Assembly (NCBI GenBank): GCA_021234155.1
Contig: JAJEKV010000006.1
Location: 14,150,902-14,214,901 of the forward strand
Direction of reading: 5' to 3'
Source of the DNA: Isoetes taiwanensis
Taxonomy: Eukaryota; Streptophyta; Lycopodiopsida; Isoetales; Isoetaceae
DNA: 64,000 bases
Under the pieces are notes generated by a model. The model saw only the letters and a program-made list of their open reading frames with translations. It made no database searches and was not told the origin of the DNA. Shown here piece by piece: positions 35,527-48,400 of this stretch (position 1 is its first letter; the number at the start of each line of letters is the position of its first letter). The position numbers and the translations under genes are program-made.

Positions 35527-36420
35527 AGAATAGAATAGAATAGAATATGATTTTATCGTCCACAGAGACCAACTGGCCTATGGGACCCAAGTACAAAGAA
35601 AAGAGCAAAGCGACACTACCGTGGATTAAAAACCCCCGCCCGAAGGGTTTTCGGGAAAAACCTTAGTAGCAATAAGGATCTTTGACATCTTTACACGATT
35701 ATATACATAATCACAAGTACAACTGAGGTTAATGTCGGACGGGGGCATAACCGAGTCCGCGTATCCATTACCTCCCGGAGGTACGATCCCAACAAGCCTA
35801 CAGAGGCCGTGCTCAGTAGCTCATGCAAGGCCTGATGGGGCACAACTAACCGAGTATACCGAGCCCGGATATGCTGGTACGCCGGACAGGCCTGGAGGGC
35901 GTGACTTTCATCCTCAATGGCACCACGTTGACAAAGATCGGACTCTCGTCCTCCACGCGGCCCCGAATCCATCTCCCCGCCTCAATGCGGAGGTGATGTG
36001 CACCTGTCTTGAATGGAAGCAATCACCTGCGCTTTTTCATGGGTAGATGGGTGCGCGGTAGTGGTGTGGGCCCCTCGTGAGCATGGGATTAACTGCTTTG
36101 TCGATAATTTGCCACCTTGACATGTGACGGGGGCCTCTGCATCCCAAAGCTTGGCCATGAAGCAAGCATCCAAATCTTGCTTCAAAGGCGTAGCGTTCCT
36201 TCGGTGTATGCACCGGTCCACATCGTGTTGCTGCACATTCCATAGCGAGAACCACCGGGCTTGCTTGTCTTTCCAAAGAGGCTTTGAGTCGCCAAGGGCC
36301 CATCGCCAACGCCAAAGCAAGGTTGGGCAGTCGGGCTTCATCCATAGCCACCACCTTCTGGAAGTAAATAATGTGACGTTCCAGCGCAGCCCTCTGTAAT
36401 GGAAGGAAGCCTGTCTCCTG
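35527..36420 (-). mobile_element. LINE 3' fragment, same family as 11856-16610
   Basis: The minus strand encodes the C-terminal region (EDESHALQACPAYQHIRARY; KLWDAEAPVTCQGGK; KDKQARWFSLWNVQQHDVDR), collinear with 12.0-12.7 kb. The 3' end is GGTCTCTGTGGACGATAAAA followed by (TATTC)n. Frames are interrupted. A 17-bp direct repeat GAGCAAGATCTGATATG near 36420 and 36460 lies at its 5' break. Confidence 0.85.
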
Positions 36421-36646
36421 GAGCAAGATCTGATATGGAACCGTGGATCTTCACTCCCGTGGAGCAAGATCTGATATGAGAGGATATGCATCAACTCAGC
36501 AAATTGTAATCTTGTCATGATATAAACATAATTTCTAGAACATAATTGTAGGAGATCTGTAGGTGTAAACATGTTGTTCTGCATTGGCATGGACCCAGGA
36601 TTAACAGAAATTCATTATATCAGCTCAAGGAGATTTAATCCTTAAA

Positions 36647-37083
36647 GGGGAAATTACCAAAACACCCATATATTTTGTAAAAAATACCAAAATGCCCTTC
36701 AAATGAAGGGCAGTTCAGGTAATATGGTAATATAGTTTTTGTGGCTCATCAAATGCAAAAGTTGCTTTCACGATAGTTGTGACCATAATAAGAACTTTCC
36801 AACAAGATCAAAATCATCTAAATTGGAATTGAAATTCACAAGTTATGCTCCTTTGGGTTGTTTTTCAAAACCCAATTTAAAGCACCATAGCTTGAAGATT
36901 CCAACTCTGTCTTAGATGATTCTATTGTTGTTGGACATGTCTCATTGTCATATATAAGTTTTATGAGGCCACTTTCATGTTTGATCAGTCACAAAGAAGT
37001 TATTACCATTTTAACCAAACACCCCATTTTTAGGGTAATTTAATAATTTTTGCAAAATATAGGGGCATTTTGGTAAATTTTCC
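36647..37083. mobile_element. Mutator-like MITE with 9-bp target duplication, 437 bp
   Basis: The ends are imperfect inverted repeats (GGGGAAATTACCAAAA and TTTTGGTAAATTTTCC), continuing inward as about 35 bp of complementarity. The 9-bp direct repeat ATCCTTAAA flanks it exactly (36638-36646 and 37084-37092). A 9-bp duplication is characteristic of Mutator-like elements. Non-coding. Confidence 0.85.
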
Positions 37084-37092
37084 ATCCTTAAA

Positions 37093-37763
37093 AGCAGATG
37101 CAGCTGATCACGAATTCTATGATATTCACGCTTAAAACCCTTACCTCTTCTCGCAATAAAAGCAAGACTACATGGACCTACAAATAAGACATGTAGTAGG
37201 GCATTGTCTATGCAATCTAGATAAAAAGAGTAAGATAGGCTGAATGAGTGAAGAAGTCTTCAATGTTGTGGTAAGAAAGTAGTGCAAGAAAATTCCATGC
37301 AAAATGACAATGGCAAGAAGCAAACAATCCGTGATTATTTACAAATGGTCATCCAAACAAACATGGTTACAATACAATATTTATAAATTGAAATATTGAA
37401 CTTACAATAGCAATTTACCTTATTTCCTCTAAGTCTGAAAAAAATTTAAGGATCTAGACTGTCGATACTTCTTCAAGCAAGAACTAATATATAATAATAG
37501 GGAAGTTCATCTCTTGCAGAAGCAACATAGTTGGAATCAGAAGGAAAGAGGAATTTCAACATATTGAAGATTATTCCATAATTGCACATGCATAACACCA
37601 CCTAAGAAAATATCCAATGTAGAAGGAAAAAACTGCATCGACGAATCATGACAATTATGGAAGAACATGGAGACCCATAGTATGACATTACCTGTTAGTA
37701 CTATGACATTTGAACAAACAATTATTATAGCACCATCATTTTGACGTAGCCATTACATTGAAC
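37093..37763. other. Intergenic, no feature recognised
   Basis: AT-rich sequence between the MITE and the next LINE copy. Nothing supported. Confidence 0.6.
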
Positions 37764-39830
37764 TGGAGGAAGGAAGGAAGGAAGGAAGGAAGGTACTTTT
37801 ATTGTCCACAGAGACCAATCGGTCTATGGGACCCAATACAAAAACGCAGCAAGCGGATTACTGCCCGGATTAAAAAACCCCCGCCCCGAAGGGTTTTCGA
37901 GGGAAAAACCGTGGCAAAGAATCACCCTGTGACAAACTAACATACAAAATGCGAAAACACCCAAATATATACAAATCATGCACCGCACCCCATGATGCCT
38001 AATCACCGAAAGCAACCCGGGGGGCAAAGGTGACCTCGCAGTCCAAGACCTCCTGAATGTACAACCCGGGGCACGCATCTTGGCGGTGTGTTCATCAAAG
38101 AAATGTAAGGGCAAGTTCGGCCGTACTAAGGGAGCGTATCTGGCCCGGATCCGACTGAACGCTGGGCAACTCTGGAACATTAGAGGTAATTTGAGATCTC
38201 ATTTTGTCCCATTAAGGGATGCCTAAAAAGCCACATCAGCTTTTTAAACTGTCCAATAAGAGAAGAGCTCCAAAGTATTTTATTCCAAAGATTATGAGGC
38301 AAAGAGAAATTAATGCGGTTCTAACTAACTTTTGCGGTGTCATTTTTCTACTATAACTTTTGATCAAAAACTCCGATTCGAACACTATTTGTGGCAATGG
38401 ATTCGTCTCCTCAAGATCTTTCTAATGACAACCCATTGTTATATCTTTTGGGATGTAAATATATAAGAAAAGAGCAAAAAACCATATTTTTTAAGGTTAA
38501 CACATATGGCTTGTATTGAAATACATCATAACCATATATCACTTGAAAGATCTTTTCATTCTCGCATCTAATGCAACAAACGCCGCAAAGATTTTTCATG
38601 AGTAGATCAAAAGTTATAGGGAAAAAAAAGCAAAGAATGAAGTTGTTAATGCTGCATTAATTGCAGTTTGATGTAGAGTACTCATTCTATTGGAGGTTTC
38701 TTATGGGGACAAAAGGAGATCTCAAATTACCTCTAATGAGTGTGAGACTCATCCTCAATGGCACCCGTTTGACAAAGACCGACAGAGCACGTCTGGCGGG
38801 GCTCCCCAATCCACCTGCCCCTCTCCTCGATCGCGAAGATGGTGGGCACCTGTATGAATGGAGGCAATGAGTCTCAAGCTTTTCGGGGGCAATTGGAACG
38901 CAGTGGTAGAGCTGGGGCCCGGGCGAACACGGGTTGATGTGCTCCTTGTAATGGGCCGCTTTGACCTGCTCTAGAGCGCCCGTGGTCCCGAGCTTGCCAA
39001 GGAAACAAGCGCCTAGGTACTCCCCGCAGTTATCACGATCGGCGACCAGGTCCACCTGCGCGATCCGTGCTCTCACCCGCGTTCCATCCGGCGAACCATT
39101 GATCTCTCTTACCCCTCCAACAGGCCTAAAGCCGCTTGCGGACTCATTGCCACGCGGTGTAAGCCGGTACCGGGGAGCCGAGCATCACCCATAGTAACCA
39201 CTTTAGAAAATAGGCGATGTGTCTATCAAGGGCTGCAACACTGAAGCGTAAAGAATCCAGTTTCTGCGGCAGAATCGATAGGGAACCGAAGGTTTCACCC
39301 TGTGCGTGCCAAAAATGCCTTACTCGCGACTTGCTCCAAGTCATTCCATGTCGCCAAAGAGACGGCCGGGACCCAAACCTCGACCCGTCTGAGAAGGGCC
39401 GGGCTCGACCGGTGCGAACGGATGTGACCCGATGGCCCCAATCATAGAGCTCTACCGTGGTATTTGTTGTTCCGCATGGCATAAAGCTTTCCGGCCTGTC
39501 ACCCGCCAAGCGGATAGACGCCTCCAAGAAGCGAGGAAGGGAACTCCACCCCTAGATACTTGTAGGTGGGCGTGGCGTCCACAGTATCCCCCGATATGTG
39601 AGTCACGGGGAGGCATGGGGTGACGTGAAGAGGATATGAGAACCACCACGGTCTTTGCGGTTCACGCCAAGCATGTCTGGCAGCCCCGAATGTGTCTAGG
39701 GCATCCAGTGAGACCGCATAGCTTCGGGGTGTGGGCGGCAAGGCCAACATCGTCCGCATAGATGAGTGGCGGATGATCCGGTGCAAAAGTCAGATGCCAT
39801 CCCCCATGCTCGATGGCGTGGCTCTAACCC
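37764..39830 (-). mobile_element. LINE 3' fragment split by a MITE
   Basis: This is the same family as 11856-16610. The 3' part (37794-38180) encodes FQSCPAFSRIRARYAPLV; the remainder (38737 to about 39830) encodes QVDLVADRDNCGEYLGACFL and RHIAYFLKWLLW-like relics, then RT-like DALDTFGAARHAW. Between them sits the 551-bp inverted-repeat element, so the LINE was there first. Its 3' tail is (TTCC)n (37764-37793) instead of (TATTC)n. GC is higher than in the copies at 12 and 42 kb. Confidence 0.85.
38183..38733. mobile_element. TIR element nested in the LINE, 551 bp
   Basis: Terminal inverted repeats GAGGTAATTTGAGATCTC and GAGATCTCAAATTACCTC are perfect over 18 bp and continue imperfectly (TTTGTCCCATTAAG against CTTATGGGGACAAA). 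TA flanks both sides, which would fit a Tc1/mariner-type target, though the palindromic ATTA...TAAT edges make the border uncertain. No transposase. Confidence 0.8.
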
Positions 39831-40318
39831 GATCAATGTAGAGGACCAGACATGTTCATGCATTAAGAAAATGCATCAAGAAATGCATTATATGTTCAAG
39901 CCTAACCTTACTAACCTTGGCATGATGCCATTAGAAAATCATTTAAATTTGGATGCCAATGAATTGCGTTCTCCGTTATATTTCAACTCCAGAGATCAAG
40001 CCCCCCATTCTTTCGATCCCTAATATAAACAATCTATAGATGTGAATATAGTTAGACTTTAAATAAAATCACATATAAATTGAACTGAATTGAATTGTTT
40101 TTTATCGTTAGCAACCTTGAGCAAAAAGGGCTCAAAATGTTCTAAATGTTAAGTAGAGAACTTACAAAATTCAAAATTAAGAAAAGACAGTCAAGACAAA
40201 GCTTGCACCAAACCAATAAGAAATATATTTATTATAGGAATATAATACAGACCATAGATGAATATTAGTGATTTCTGATCCTTATGGAATTTGACGAACA
40301 AACCGTCAATGCTTCAAT
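39831..40318. other. Intergenic, no feature recognised
   Basis: Nothing supported on either strand. Confidence 0.6.
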
Positions 40319-41300
40319 TTTTTTATTTTTATTTTTTTTGAAGGACGTCAAACTGTATTCAATATCCCAAGAAAGTACACGTATACTTGTAGAGACAGGA
40401 ATAAAATCTCAGCAGACAAAGATAATCGACTGAGTGGAGCAATTGACTTATGCATGAGATGATATACCCAAAAATTCCTCAAAAATCAAGCGTTTCTTCT
40501 CAGGAGCAAGCTGCGAACATAGATATGCTTTTACCAATCTATTTTGTGCCTCATAAAGAACTTGATCAGCATAAATCGTTAAGCCCTTAAAGATACACCA
40601 CCGCCGCCTTTTACAAATAGACCACACCAACCAACCTAATGCTAAATGAAAAGCTTGCAGTTGACCCCGTTCCAAATGGAGGGATAGATAGCATGAAGCA
40701 CCTACCGGCTAGTCAAGACCACATGAAAGAGAGACAACAACCACGACTAAACTTGCTAAACTTGGTTGCAGAGAAAAAAACAATGCTCGAGGGTCTCAGG
40801 TTGCCACTTACACAATGGGCAATGTTCTAAAATATTGGGAGCAAACTTATCGACTAGCACATTAAACCCAGACATCTATAAAGGATCTGCCACCACAAGG
40901 CAAAAACTTTGGGATGAAGCAATTTATCCCAAGCCTAAGACCATATTTGCTTCCTCTGAGGAGGGGGAAGACGAGGCTGCCAACAAGGGGGACAATGTCA
41001 ACGTCCACTAGCTTCTGATATAAGGAATGCACAAGACATTGTGCATTAACAATTTGGGGACCAATCCAAATAGGCATATCAGCTGGTTGGGAGGGAGTGG
41101 CTGGCAGAATATTAGCCACCTGTTGCTAAATAGATCTGTCCCATCGAGATAGCATAAACTTAATTAGTCTGAAAAGCATCCCACGACAACATACTAAAGC
41201 ATCAACTGTGAAAATGTCATCACGCCTCCAACGCCGCTGAGTCAATGGATGTACCGCAGCACACAGAGGCATATGATTATTGAGAGGAATCCACTAGCAT
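40319..41300 (-). mobile_element. L1-like LINE 3' fragment
   Basis: The minus strand encodes a zf-RVT region: CPLCKWQPETLEHCFFLC near 40770-40826, then FHLALGWLVWSICKRRRWCIF (40448-40675). This parallels FHLGFGWLLWSIWERHRHHIF in the LINE at 30.0-32.1 kb, so the two belong to related families. A T-rich tract at 40319-40341 is the poly-A end. Upstream relics extend to about 41300. Frames are broken. Confidence 0.85.
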
Positions 41301-42715
41301 GCATCGTTTAATTGTACGCAAGCATTAGGATTGATTTGAAACAAGGCTCGAACTATCTTCCAAGAATCAAGTAGGCCCTTTATGCAGGGGGGAAGCATTA
41401 GGATATGGGCGAAACTGAAAAAAGAGATAGTAAGGAAGCAACGGCATTGGCTGAATTTATTTGTGAGGAAAGAAATAACAGCTGACATTATCATTCCGGA
41501 AGTATAATAATAAAAACAATCAAACTCCAAATCCTTCATCCTGCTATGAAATGACATTGTATGTGTTGGTATGCATACCTCTTCAGATAGTTCATTTCTA
41601 GCACAATCCTCTAGCGGAACATGCTCTTTTAATAGTTCACAAAAAAGGTACCTTACACATCAAAGAATTTTCTCCTTATGTGAAAGTGAAAACAATGTTA
41701 GTTTCTTCCCTCAAATGGAAAGGCGTGAACAATATAAAAAACAATTTATATACCTCAGCATATTCTTTAAGAAAAGTCATTATCTTAGATCTTTCAATAT
41801 CATAATCTACAGACTGTCCTTTTTCTTCTTCTTTAGGATACCGTATTGAAAAATAATGAACTTGTCAAAATCCATAGTATAACAATCGAAACTTTACTAA
41901 TACATGTAGGGCAACCACAAACCTCTCCTATTCTGAAGAATACAAGTTTTTCAAAAATAACCACAAATTATGGTTGAAGAAATGACCCCACAAATGCAGA
42001 TCTTACAACTTCCAGAAAAATATCCTATGCTTCTGCATTTATTTGCATCGCCTCATCTTAACATCCCATGCTTCTGGCATGCAATGGACACAACATTAAA
42101 AAAAGGACCTGTATGTTTAGTGCATTCTTTTTGAGACATCTTTCTTTAAGTACAAAATTGCACGGATCAAATCTGAAACCTGCAACAAAATGATTCATAA
42201 ATTAGATACATGGAAGACACATTCTCTAATAACATAAATTAGAGCATAACATCTTCTGATATGAAACTATATATTCTAAACGAGGTGCACCTTGGACTAT
42301 CCTGGTCGTCAGATCCGTCGATCCTATGGCCCAGAATGTATGTTGAGGCCTCTAGGAATTTCTCGTTTCGATTATGGTCATTCGTGATTGGAGGTGTCTA
42401 TGATTTTGGAATACGAATTACGAGTTTGACTAAGATTTTCAAATATGTAATAGGGGGACTCGAACCTCTATACGGCTTTGCCTAAGGTTTTAGAATATGA
42501 TATACGAGGCCTCGAACCTCTACCAAGTGAGAAAGAAACAACAACCTAGTAAAGTTATTTATTTTTAATATGAAAATGGCGTATTTCTTGTTGCCTTTGG
42601 AAAACATTGTATGCATATTATAATCTAGATAAAAACTCCAAAATATCTTTATATTTTGCTAAAATTGCCAAAATACCCCTAGTTTTTAGGATATATCAAT
42701 AGAAATTGACCATAA
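41301..42715. other. Intergenic, no gene recognised
   Basis: AT-rich sequence with no recognisable family. A short CCAAAATACCCCTAGTTTTTAGG relic near 42668 resembles MITE ends seen at 382 and 36647. Confidence 0.5.
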
Positions 42716-43600
42716 GTTGCACTTGTTCAGGATCTTGGTGGAGGCCATTCTTCTATACAGGGCTGAGGTCTGGGTCAGTGATATCTCTTACCATCATGAA
42801 TGACTTGGAGATGGTGTAGAATGGCTTCCTAGCTTGAGCACTTGGGGTAAAATTCATGGTCCCATATCAGATACTTCTGCAGGAGACAAGTTTCTTGCCT
42901 CTCATCTACTTTCAGAAGATGGTCGGTATGGGCAATGCTTGTCTTTTCAACCTTGATTACACCATGGCAATGGGTCCGCAATGCAGGAAAGTTTACTGGA
43001 AGGAAAAATGAGCCTAATGGTTCTCTCGATGGAATGTGCAGGAGCATAGGTGCGTACATGTACAAACTGAAGAAGATCTTCATGGCTTAAGGCAATACCT
43101 CAATGTTTGCTTCCCTAGCAAGTTTTCGGATGTTGATACCTTGGAACAAGTCAAGACAATACACAACCAGCCAAATAAATCCCAGGTCCACAACGCTGGC
43201 ATATAGATCCGGGAGGCAACATGCTTTGTCAATACTGCTAGGTGGGAGTTATTGAGGATGAGTGTCATAGTCTTTAGAACTGCCTGGCATTTGACCATAT
43301 TCGAGTATGCTATGCTGAGTGATCCCATCTAACCAACTGCTCCACCTGATATTGGACACAATTTCTGTGGGATTATTGGGATCGTATCTTCAAGAAGTGA
43401 TGGATATGTGTACTCAACTATGTCCTCAGACACTATCTTGAAATGTATCATTATATAGCTTATCAGTATGCTTATTACTATGAAGGTTTTTCCCCTGAAA
43501 TCCCTTTGAGGCAGGGGTTTTTTAATCCTGATAGTAAGATGTTTTTGCGCTCTTTGATTGGGCCCATCGGTCTTCATAAACCATAAAAACTATGTTGGTT
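42716..43600 (+). mobile_element. LINE 3' fragment, plus strand, same family as 11856-16610
   Basis: Relics run in the family's order: LVEAILLYRAEVW near 42730; WNVQEHRCVHVQTEEDLHGL near 43040; RQYLNVCFPSKFSDVDTLEQV; then the 3' end with GGGGTTTTTTAATCC and GGGCCCATCGGTCTTC near 43565. Stops and frameshifts throughout. It is the only copy of this family here on the plus strand. Confidence 0.8.
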
Positions 43601-45486
43601 CTTTTTACCCAAATTTCCTCTAGATTCGAATGACACAACATTTTTTTATATCAATTACTAACAGACTCGGGTGTGTCACTCTATTATGAATGATTCTAGA
43701 ATTTGTATATCTGTGCCAATAGGTGCTTCATTTCCAGATCGTATTTTGGTGAAAAGCGACCCTTGATACAAGAAGTTGGATCTCAAATTGTTGAATGGTC
43801 CAGAATTGGCTTGCTGTCATTTGCTGCTTTTTGACGTGGTCCTTATGATTAGCAGCATGTGAGACCTCCTTCTGCTCCTCTTAAATCTCCAATCCAGTCT
43901 ATATTTAGTGCCTCTTAATCTTACCTCTCCTAATCGTTCCATTTAATTCTGTTGCTATCGTTATTCTTTTGTCTCTGAGTTCCTCTATGGTACAAACATC
44001 TGAATTTATTGTTTCTCTTGACTCTCATGCTGATGATACTATTGATGTTTCTCCTCGTTTAGTCTAGATACCAGAGGTTATCATGTCTGGCGTCATCATT
44101 ATTCTGCATATTAAAGCCTTGGCATAGGGTTAATTTGAAGAAGGCTGCAAGAAAAAAAATCAGTTGCAAGTTCATGTGAGTCTAGTCCTTCTAGTGTGAA
44201 CTTATCAGGAAATGATGCTTCTACTACCTCTCTTCTTCACTTTATTATATAACATGACAACTTGATGTCAAATGATCAATGTTTAGATATCGTGGAGTAT
44301 ATTGATAATGACGAGGTGGCCAAACACCTTAAAGTAAAGATGACGTTTTACTGTGTATGGGTAGTTTTGCCTGGGGGTACTATTGCATTTTATAAGTGTT
44401 TATAGTCCCATATTACAATACCTGTGATGTATCTTGATTACATTTGCAAATGCTTTTTACGAATTTTTGGTTCAAAGAAAAAGGTTTTAATCAAAAATAA
44501 GATTTTTATGAGAGGGTTTTTTTTTTTTTTAACCAAATCATTGTATGTAATATCTAAATCACTTAAAATAGTTTAAGAAAAGAAGCACTAGAGAGAATGT
44601 CAAAATTGTTTCTGTGCTCATAACTTGAGCTACAGAGATTAGAGCCAGATGATCTTGGGCTCATTAGAAAGCTTATGTAGAGAGCTTTCCATTGGCATAT
44701 GATCTGGCCCGATCTATCAAGATAGATACCTGCTTTTTGTAGTTTTTATTCCAGTTACCTTTTACAAAGTGCAAATTTGATGTTAATATGCTTTTTATCA
44801 TAACTTTTGAATCCAGACTCCGTTTAGCATTGGAAAGCTCTCTCTGGGATCTTTCTAATAATGTATATTTGGTTAAGTTTATAGATAAAAACAGGAAATT
44901 TGTGGGCGGATTTGATAGGGTTTCACACCTGATTAAAAGATGATGTGCAAAACAACAAATCATACTTCCTATCCAGTTGATCATTTTGGTCATGTCTTTT
45001 GTCCTGTATCATTGTAGTGCAGTAAGCTTTTATGAAGATATTGAAGAGATGATGTTATTGTGGCCACGTTTTGTATCGAAAAAAAAATTAAAACTTTTTT
45101 TTTTTGGCCTGTTATAGGATTTGTGCTATATTTGATGGTTTATATGTTATTCATGAACTTATCAATGTTTTTTGAATTTTTATTTCTTTTGTAAAGAAAA
45201 AAAAAACATCTCTAATAACGCACCAAAACAAAATTTTTTGAAGTTTTTTTTGTTTTTAGTTTTATCTTGAATTCAATTCTAGATTAAAAAAAAAAAAAGA
45301 TAGATTCAACTTTTTAAATGCCAAAATATCATAATTTGACTTTTCAAGTGTTAATAAAACAAAAATATAGTATGTGCAAATCATAGCTTGAATCAATTAA
45401 ACTGGTTTTTATATCTTTATGGAGATCAAATGGTCTTCAACATAACTAATATTGCAATAGGCTCCAAAACATATCCTTTAAAAATC
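43601..45486. other. Intergenic, repeat-like, no gene
   Basis: AT-rich with several A and T runs. Around 44620-44880 a phrase of the type ATAACTTTTGA...CTTTCTAAT is shared loosely with about 38345-38440, suggesting another degenerate repeat. Nothing coding is supported. Confidence 0.5.
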
Positions 45487-48400
45487 TTACAATTCACAAC
45501 TAGGTGGACATGATGGGATGCATAATAAAGGAGGCCCATCAATCTGCTGTATTACACCTCTATCAAGAATCCAGTCTCCAACAGCTTCTAAAATTGACTG
45601 TTACCATCATCATAAACATTTTCATTTAAACTTAGTACACACCCAACCCAAACATAGACAATGAACTATTGAAGATAGGCGTACCTTATTATTGATGGTT
45701 GTGGTATTCCAACCACAAAGCTCACAATGTCCAAAGCATGATTTGATAAACATCCCAAAACCATCCTTCATAGATAGATAATTTATTTCTTGAAGCAAAT
45801 TACTTCTAAAACCTAGAAGTTTATACAATATGTGTTAACATCTCTATTTTTTGCATTGATTCGAAATACATTCTTTTTAGAGTACCTATGATGTATTAAA
45901 ATGATTTCTTTGAAACTGTGTCACAAAAATGTTTGATTGAGATAATAGGATTTGTTGAAACTGTGTCACAACAAATGGTTGATTGAGATAATAGGATTTT
46001 ACTTTCTTTTTTTTTATTCTTTTTCTTTTGCATACTTGTTAATTCGTGCAGATGAAATGGTAATCTAGCTCATAGTCTATCTTTTGCCTACAAATACCTA
46101 CTAATATACATAGGACATCTATTTGTCTATAAGGTATTACCTTCTAGTATGGCTATTTGGGAGTTATTGCAAGAGGAGTAGTCCTGCATGAGTAACACAT
46201 TGCCCATCTAGGGAAAGAAAGAAAAATCAGTATAGGTTTAAACCATATTCACATTATTACAATGGGTTATACTACCTGCCATGTGTCATATGTTGCATGT
46301 ACTATAAACAAAGGTGTTTGAATATACGGTATCATATATTGAGGGAATAGTTGCTGCATGTGTTCCATAAAGGAGAGATTGAGAAAAACGTATAGCTTCT
46401 AATATTAGAGTGCATGCAAAATTGGATATTACCTCATATCTCTTGTTTACATATGTGTACTTTCTCTCCAATCCAACTGTAATGTTCTATAGCAATAAGG
46501 ATAGAGTTAGAAAAAGCGAGAACTTCAGTTTACTTATTATCTTACATGTTCAACAGCAACAGCATCAAATACTTCTCTGATATGATTCCTTCCATAGATA
46601 TCCTTCCTACATTCAAATAGATAGAGCTATTAACGATGTAGTTTGTTTCAGGTACATGTTTGTTTGTTTAGCACTTACACATCAAGAAAGAAGCCCCCAT
46701 CATTTAAGCACTTCACAAGACATGCCCTTGGAAGTAGTTCTCGAAAGTTATTACATAACAGGGTGGTCGCTGTCCCTCCAGCTGAGCATCCCATAAGTAC
46801 TGCCTAGAAGTAACCAACCATATACCAATCAAAGCTATAATACAAAAGTAGTAGAGTTATATAACATCCCACCTTCTCAGCATTTTCCAATCCATAGGAT
46901 AATAAATTTGACATAATCACTTTCCAGATTGTATATCCTCTATGATAAAGTAGTGTCTATACATTGCAACCAAGATGTACATATAATTAGTCCTTTACTT
47001 TAGTATCTAAAATCTCATAGCCAAGACTTATTACCTGGTTTTGACCAGATATTGGTTCTTCCATATTGCCACTAAATGAAGAACCGTCACAATACTCAAT
47101 AAAGACATGATTCCAATTCCAAAAATCTGCATGACGATAGAATATATGAGGACATGTGAAGATTGCATTGCTAGATTAAATAATAAATTTATCTATTAAT
47201 AGAATATGGATTTCACTTACCAAGAAGTTAATTATTCTCAATGATAGTAGTAGAACATGTCCAATGTCATAGTTACCATTGACATGATGCAATCTAGCTT
47301 TTAGCTATGGTACAATTAATACAATATTTAATCAACAAATGTACGTATTTCTATTTGTCACAATCCTTCTCATTTTGCCCCCTAAATGTAGTTGTCGCTT
47401 CAATGATAGAGCAATAGATAAAAAATGATTCTTAAAGCAATTGGTGTTAAAAAAAACTACTGTTGAGCTCACTCAGCTTTTAAAGTCAGTTTCGTTGAAA
47501 GGGTTGTATGAATTAGAATATATAAAAGTGGAAATAACATGCAACAAGAATAGTTTCTTACATTTAGGCATATATTTATACACACAAGGCAACTTTTTAT
47601 TATATGCAAACAAGGCTCTTGAATAAAAGGATAGAGAGCATGTAAAACATGTCTCTTGAACAAAAGGATAGGAAGCATATAATATTGGAAACATATACCA
47701 GCCATATGGAACTGTATAAAATAGGCAGGAGGAACTGTATATATCTGTGTGTCATATAAGAAAAAAATTTGAAAGTTTTACTCATGGTGTGTTGTGGGAT
47801 TTTGCGCTTTTTTTTGCTTTTTTAATTTCCTTTTCCAACCAAAATAAGAAGAGGGCCTAAGCATAAAGGTGGGGGACACTTTGTGTGTCGGCGACGTGCT
47901 TGCGTTATGCTTTTACAACCTTTTTTTTTTTTGTATTTTGAAAAAAAAATAGTTTTTTTTTTTATATTTTTCTCTAACATGCATTCATGTTTCGTCTTCG
48001 AATATAAAATTCCAACCCAAATGAACTTGTAAAATGAAAGAATTTGGAGGGTGCTATGCTTGGCATTCACGAAAGTGCCTCCCTGCTCCATGGACCTAAG
48101 ATCTCCCATAATAATTGTATGTTATTCAAGCCATATTAAAATTGTCATGAAGTACATGGAAAACTAATGGAAGAAAGAGTTTGATTGAGTAAAAAATAAA
48201 TATAATGGTTTGCTGTAGCGATAGGCATAGCCATAACTGTCTTGATTGACCTGATCATGTTCTTGGCTTGAATAGTCACAGTGTTAAAAATGCCCCTAAT
48301 GGTTGTTAGTGATCTCTTAATGCGAGAGTCCCACAAACCCATTCTTGCACATCTCCCTTTGAACTCTTATATTTCTCTCCTTCTATCTATGCAGTTACAG

